A stretch of 9,275 bases of DNA, taken from assembly GCA_021785115.1 (NCBI GenBank), contig JAJYGO010000497.1, positions 1-9,275 of the forward strand, written 5' to 3'. The position numbers and the translations under genes are program-made. Below are positions 6,309 through 9,275 of the stretch, one piece after another (position 1 is the first letter of the stretch; every line of letters begins with the position of its first letter). The notes beneath the pieces were generated by a model. The model was not told where the DNA came from, made no database searches, and saw nothing but the letters and a program-made list of their open reading frames with translations. The DNA comes from Chloroflexota bacterium (GTDB lineage Bacteria; Chloroflexota; Limnocylindria; Limnocylindrales; CSP1-4).

Positions 6309-7136
6309 ATGGCCGAGGAAGAGCGAGCCTTTCCCTTCATCCGGCTCAACGAGCGGGAAGCCAAGCCGCGCTCGCGCGGGCTGACCGAGATACGCGGGCC
6401 GTACTACACACCGATGGGACCCCGCTACCTTGCCGACGTGCTGGAAACCATGGGCAGCTACGTGGACATCCTGAAGTTCGCGGGCGGCTCGTTCAGCCTC
6501 ATGCCGAAGACCGCCGTCAGCGACCTCATCGAGACCGCTCACCGGCACCAGGTGCTCGTGTCGACCGGCGGGTTCATCGAACACGTGCTGACAGAAGGTC
6601 CCGCGCTTGTGGAGCGGTACCTCGACGAGTGCGCCCAGATGGGCTTCGACATCGTGGAGGTCTCGAACGGGTTCCTCTCCGTGCCCGTCGAGGACCTGGT
6701 CCGCCTCACCAAACGGGTGCAGCAGCACGGTCTGAAGGCCAAGCCTGAGGTCGGGATCCAGTTCGGGGCCGGCGGTGCGTCACGGATCGACGAACTCGCG
6801 ACGGAGGGCACCCGGGACGTTGAGTGGGCGCTGCAGCTGGCGCGCCGTCACCTGGATGCCGGCGCCGCGATGATCATGATCGAGTCAGAGGGGATCACCG
6901 AACAGGTGGCAGCGTGGCGCCCCGAGGTCCCCGGCCGGTTCGTGGAAGCACTCGGGCTGGACCGCGTCATGTTCGAGGCCGCCGACCCTGACGTGTTCGC
7001 CTGGTACGTGCGGAACTACGGGCCCGAAGTCAATCTCTTCGTGGACCACAGCCAGATCGTGCAGCTAGAGTCACTGCGCTCGGGAACCTGGGGCACCAAG
7101 AGCCTGTTCGGGCGGGTCGTCACGTACAAGGGCTGA
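6309..7136 (+). CDS. ComA/phosphosulfolactate synthase family protein
   Basis: A 275-residue TIM-barrel protein of the phosphosulfolactate synthase family (archaeal ComA, plant HSA32). ComA adds sulfite to phosphoenolpyruvate, the first step of coenzyme M synthesis. ATG 6309 is fixed by AGGAGG (6295-6300), 8 nt upstream. Visible family elements are VDILKFAGGSFSLMP (52-66, with the barrel Lys56), VLVSTGGFIEHVL (82-94), the FDIVEVSNGFLSVP strand (113-126), LKAKPEVG with Glu147, and AAMIMIESEGI (186-196) with acidic residues in the place of the Mg-binding region. FVDHSQIVQLESLRSG near the C-terminus is also typical. The protein is slightly longer than archaeal ComA (about 250 residues). No other coenzyme M gene is in view, so the actual product may differ. 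It is the last gene of the sdhC-to-comA block. The family is firm; the reaction is uncertain. Confidence 0.9.
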   Translation: MAEEERAFPFIRLNEREAKPRSRGLTEIRGPYYTPMGPRYLADVLETMGSYVDILKFAGGSFSLMPKTAVSDLIETAHRHQVLVSTGGFIEHVLTEGPALVERYLDECAQMGFDIVEVSNGFLSVPVEDLVRLTKRVQQHGLKAKPEVGIQFGAGGASRIDELATEGTRDVEWALQLARRHLDAGAAMIMIESEGITEQVAAWRPEVPGRFVEALGLDRVMFEAADPDVFAWYVRNYGPEVNLFVDHSQIVQLESLRSGTWGTKSLFGRVVTYKG

Positions 7137-7143
7137 CGGGGGA

Positions 7144-7168
7144 CTCGGCGGCGCGCCGGCAAGCCGAG
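7144..7168. terminator. Possible hairpin between convergent genes
   Basis: CTCGGC (7144-7149) pairs with GCCGAG (7163-7168) across a 13-nt GC-rich loop, beginning 8 nt after the ComA-like stop and facing the convergent anchor pseudogene. There is no T-tract. It may act as a bidirectional transcription stop; support is modest. Confidence 0.3.
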
Positions 7169-7246
7169 ACCGCGACGCATTGGACTGGGGACCTCCGCCC
7201 TGTCCCATCGCCGGCTTGCGCTCGCGGGCCGCGTGCCCCTGTGGTG

Positions 7247-8109
7247 TCAGCGCCAGCTCACCAGCGTCAGCGTCAGCCACAGCACATACGCTCAGACGAT
7301 CACGACCAGCGCGGTGAGCGCCCGCATCACCGCGGTGACCTCGCGATGACCGTCGACGACATCGATCACCACGGCCCGGGCACCCAGGGCGGCGTGCGCT
7401 GCCACGACCGCCACCAATCCGAGCTCGGATAGCTGGGAACCGGCTGACGCAGATAGGCGAGCACGGTGGTGAAGTCGCGGAGGCCGCCAGGGGCGAGCAG
7501 GTGCTGGGCCACCAGGTGAACGCCCACGAACGCGACGAGCAGCACGCCGATGAGCGCCTGCAGCGGCCATGCGAGGCTGCGCGCCGCCCCTGCCCCCGCG
7601 GGCGAGTGGGATCCGGGGTCGGTGCCCGGCACCACGCCTGGCGGCGAGTTCGTCGGCCGACCGGCGAAGCGACGCTGAACCTCGGGCACCTCGTGTGCCT
7701 CAGCGCGAGAGAATGGCCCAGCCGCGACCATCGTCAGCACCGCGCTGACGATGGTCGCCAGGAAATAGGCGGTGCTGCGTGTGGAGTTCGAGGGGACGCC
7801 TCCCGTGGTGACGGTCAGGAGCGTGACCCGTAGCCCGTTGACCCCGCGAAAGAGCACAGCCGCGATGAGGAGGACGTCGCCCACCAAGAATGAGCGCGAG
7901 CCGAAGATCGCGAGGTGCGAGTCCCAGCCCGATGGCCCGCGAGCGAGCAGGCTGAGAACCACAAGGTGCACCGTGAGATAGGCCACCAAGATGAGCCCAC
8001 TCAGGCGGTTCAGGGCGAACGCGAGCCAGCCCGGGTGGCGTACGTGCGCTTCGAGCCAGTACAGGGCGCGCCGGTCACGCCGCCCGCCACGTACACCGCG
8101 AGGGCCCAT
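7247..8109 (-). pseudogene. Fused two-domain Sdh/Frd cytochrome b membrane anchor, disrupted
   Basis: The conceptual protein has two three-helix anchor units in tandem, like SdhC joined to SdhD. Unit 1 has EAHVRHPGWLAFALNRLSG, helix 1 with VHLVVLSLL, helix 2 LVGDVLLIAAVLF followed by RGVNGLR, and helix 3 around residues 111-130. A polar linker then leads to unit 2: WPLQALIGVLLVAFVGVHLV, HLLAPGGLRDFTTVLAYLRQPV, ELGLVAVVAAHAALGARAVVIDV and a last helix. Two lesions are seen. The frame shifts by one base around 7435-7446, where unit 2 continues from SQLSELG in the neighbouring frame. A TGA at 7292-7294 then cuts the last helix, which resumes as AYVLWLTLTLVSWR up to the TGA at 7247. The helix-2 heme His of unit 1 is Arg88. 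ATG 8109 is a weak start choice. Sequencing error could explain either lesion; otherwise the gene is decaying. Confidence 0.72.
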
Positions 8110-8320
8110 CCCCAGGTGATCAGGAGCCAGTCCCCGGACGCCTGGAAGCTCGTGGTCGGCGTCGCGGCCCGTCCTCCGGCTCCGGCTGCGCCCTCTCGAG
8201 GCTACCCCTTCCGAGCCGCGGCGGCACTCGAGGTGGACGCCACGGCCGCTCATCGCGAGGTTCTGTCGTCTGGCAGACGGATCCGGCCGAGGCGGCGCGG
8301 CATCGCTGACTTCGCAGAAC

Positions 8321-8390
8321 GTGACGCAGGGACCCCGGCACGCCAGCGGTTGGCCACGCTCCGACATGGTGCCCGGGGCCCCTGCGTCAC
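8321..8390. repeat. Long imperfect inverted repeat, about 20-bp arms
   Basis: The left arm (8321-8340) starts GTGACGCAGGG and the right arm (8370-8390) ends CCCTGCGTCAC. The arms pair over about 20 bp with one mismatch and one extra G. The spacer is 29 nt and itself contains AGCG/CGCT flanking the palindrome TGGCCA (8351-8356). As RNA this would be a very stable stem-loop, and as DNA a large dyad. It could be a terminator or RNA-processing element after the hemerythrin gene, a leader for the anchor gene, or the ends of a small non-autonomous element. No transposase or target duplication is recognised. Confidence 0.7.
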
Positions 8391-8458
8391 CCTCTGACGC
8401 CCTGGCCGCGGCGGTTGGGCAGCGGCCCGCTCATCAGCCGTCGCCGGCAACCGCGAGA

Positions 8459-8483
8459 TGCCCGCGCGGACAGGCGGCGGGCA
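8459..8483 (-). terminator. Hairpin just past the hemerythrin stop, possible terminator
   Basis: TGCCCGC (8459-8465) pairs perfectly with GCGGGCA (8477-8483) around an 11-nt loop, beginning 15 nt after the hemerythrin stop on the minus strand. There is no U-tract, so termination is only possible, perhaps together with the larger dyad further on. Confidence 0.35.
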
Positions 8484-8498
8484 CCCCTGGGGAGGCAA

Positions 8499-8999
8499 TC
8501 AGGCGGCAGCCTTCTTCGCGGCCTCCTCCTCCATGTTCTCGAACATCCGGGCTGCGGCGTCCGGCGAGAGCCGCTCATCGAGCAGCGGCAGGTAGATCTC
8601 CTCTTCCTTCGCGAAGTGCACGACGATGACGGCATGCAGCCCATACAGGACCTGTCGCAGCCGTCGCAGCTCCTCGGGGCGCACCGGGCCCCGCCCAACG
8701 ACCGAACGGACGTCGTCGAACTGCCGCACCAGGCGCGCGATCTCGGCGTGGTCACGCGCCATCGTGGCCGTGGCGCCCGTCCCTCCGATCGCCCACTCGA
8801 CCACCGGGTAGAGCGCCACTTCCTCGACATGTGCGTGGACCAGCAGATGGCGGTGCAGGAAGGCGGTCGCGGCGGCGAGGCGGGCCACGAGCTCGTTCGG
8901 TGACAGCTGCTCGGCGAGATCTGCGATCTCCCGCAGCGCGTCCACCTGCGGGCGCAGGCCGGCGTGCTCATCGCGCAGCGGCTGGGTAACTCGGTCCAT
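8499..8999 (-). CDS. Hemerythrin HHE cation-binding domain protein
   Basis: A 166-residue four-helix-bundle protein that would bind a diiron centre and sense or carry O2, NO or related species, or store iron. ATG 8999 is preferred over ATG 9005 because AAGGAG (complement of 9007-9012) lies 7 nt upstream of the former and only 1 nt from the latter. The metal-ligand pattern is complete: DEH with His12, HAHVEEVALYP with His55/His57 and Glu59, RDH with His84, His122, and HFAKEEE with His128 and Glu132. The C-terminal tail (150-166) is charged, rich in Glu, Lys and Ala, and likely helical. No signal peptide or second domain is seen, so it is a stand-alone cytoplasmic HHE protein. It reads towards the anchor pseudogene but is separated from it by about 390 nt. 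The domain call is secure; the ligand is not known. Confidence 0.9.
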   Translation of the reverse strand: MDRVTQPLRDEHAGLRPQVDALREIADLAEQLSPNELVARLAAATAFLHRHLLVHAHVEEVALYPVVEWAIGGTGATATMARDHAEIARLVRQFDDVRSVVGRGPVRPEELRRLRQVLYGLHAVIVVHFAKEEEIYLPLLDERLSPDAAARMFENMEEEAAKKAAA

Positions 9000-9110
9000 C
9001 TTCATGCTCCTTCGCGCGTATGCGCCCTGTCGAGCGCCGGGCCGGGCCGCGTCGTGGTCCCATCCGGATCGTTCGCTCGCCCACAGCATGGGCGTGCGCC
9101 GGCGGCCGGC

Positions 9111-9183
9111 GCGGTGACTTCGGTCCAGGCCCCGGCGCCACCACGAGCGCCCCCCCCCGAGGCGGTGCGGAGCGAAGTCACGG
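9111..9183. promoter_or_regulatory. Spaced inverted repeat in the divergent intergenic region
   Basis: GTGACTTCG (9114-9122) is repeated inverted as CGAAGTCAC (9173-9181). Extending to 14 nt each side (9111-9124, 9170-9183) keeps 12 of 14 positions. The arms lie 46 nt apart between the hemerythrin gene and the presumed plus-strand gene at the right edge, a placement that fits paired operator half-sites or two copies of a binding site. A run of nine C (9150-9158) lies between them. Confidence 0.4.
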
Positions 9184-9239
9184 CCGCCCCGGGGCAGCTG
9201 GCGGCACCATGCTCGCAACGCAGGCACGACGCAGCGCGC

Positions 9240-9269
9240 CGCTCGCCGGCGGCGAGCGCGAGGAGGTGA
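9240..9269 (+). promoter_or_regulatory. Hairpin followed by consensus Shine-Dalgarno at right edge
   Basis: AGGAGGTGA (9261-9269) is a full match to the anti-Shine-Dalgarno end of 16S rRNA, and the window ends 6 nt later. A plus-strand start codon is therefore expected at or just after the right edge. Directly before it is a perfect 8-bp stem CGCTCGCC-GGC-GGCGAGCG (9240-9258) with a 3-nt loop, which could modulate ribosome access or serve as an operator. Confidence 0.5.
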
Positions 9270-9275
9270 CAGACG

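Larger units (their letters stand above)
8110..8498. other. Gene-free stretch between hemerythrin gene and anchor pseudogene
   Basis: This 389-nt stretch has open frames on both strands but none with convincing protein character. It holds the long inverted repeat at 8321-8390, a hairpin at 8459-8483 and, at its lower end, a hydrophobic coding-like segment on the minus strand (8147 down to 8070) in a frame different from the anchor. That segment has no start codon between an upstream TAG (about 8205) and the helix. No promoter is recognised. Confidence 0.5.

Noticed and set aside
8110..8367. N-terminal extension of the fused anchor from an ATG at 8367
   Set aside because: Arg-rich, no helices, and it runs through the long inverted repeat; anchor-like sequence begins only around 8064.
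8387..8971. Second minus-strand frame of 194 codons across the hemerythrin gene
   Set aside because: Cys/Arg/Ser-rich shadow frame; the HHE ligands are all in the other frame.
9150..9158. Run of nine C as a phase-variation tract
   Set aside because: It lies in a non-coding region with no gene frame depending on it; it may only matter as a read-error hot spot.
9002..9275. Minus-strand frame open from the right edge to a TGA that overlaps ATG 9005
   Set aside because: It could be the tail of an upstream gene coupled to the hemerythrin gene, but the translation is Ala/Gly/Thr/Pro-rich without motifs, and the strong plus-strand Shine-Dalgarno at 9261-9269 argues for a divergent intergenic region.
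1..9275. CRISPR arrays, tRNA or rRNA genes, transposases, attachment sites
   Set aside because: No regularly spaced repeats, cloverleaf with anticodon arm, rRNA-like conserved blocks or transposase motifs were seen on either strand.

Overview
This is a GC-rich window with strong G/C at third codon positions, dense genes and several overlapping or closely spaced starts. The nearest familiar-looking proteins are a Mycobacterium/actinobacterial-type SdhC, a UspA stress protein, a YeaO-like DUF488 protein, an MTH1187-type thiamine-binding protein and a ComA-like synthase. This suggests a free-living, respiring, high-GC bacterium, probably Actinomycetota or Chloroflexota. The sequence alone does not fix the phylum.

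Layout from left to right. A DinB-like protein (minus strand, cut by the left edge) is divergent from a universal stress protein (796-1308, plus). Next on the plus strand are a DUF488/YeaO-like gene (1502-1873) and a GT4 glycosyltransferase (1870-3036), joined by an ATGA overlap. A 235-nt gap with a strong dyad at 3214-3245 leads into a second plus-strand block: sdhC-like cytochrome b subunit (3272-3712), sdhB-like iron-sulfur subunit (3728-4426), MmgE/PrpD-family protein (4401-5888, overlapping sdhB by 26 nt), MTH1187-family thiamine-binding protein (5912-6214) and a ComA/phosphosulfolactate-synthase-family protein (6309-7136). Facing this block on the minus strand is a fused, two-domain Sdh/Frd membrane anchor (8109 down to 7247) that is broken by a frameshift and an in-frame TGA. 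Beyond it are a gene-free stretch with a ~20-bp inverted repeat (8321-8390), a hemerythrin HHE protein (8499-8999, minus) and a dyad-rich divergent intergenic region. That region ends in a perfect-looking Shine-Dalgarno for a plus-strand gene starting just past the right edge.

How the genes fit together. The sdhC-sdhB-prpD-thiaminBP-comA block looks like one transcription unit. It carries an electron-transfer module (cytochrome b plus a three-cluster Fe-S protein) but no flavoprotein sdhA and no sdhD. It is tied to a dehydratase/decarboxylase-type fold (PrpD) and a PEP-sulfite-type C-S synthase fold (ComA). The metabolic role of this combination is not obvious and is the most interesting unknown here. 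The decayed six-helix anchor next to it may be a relic of a second Sdh/Frd complex. No tRNA, rRNA, CRISPR, transposase or phage gene was seen.
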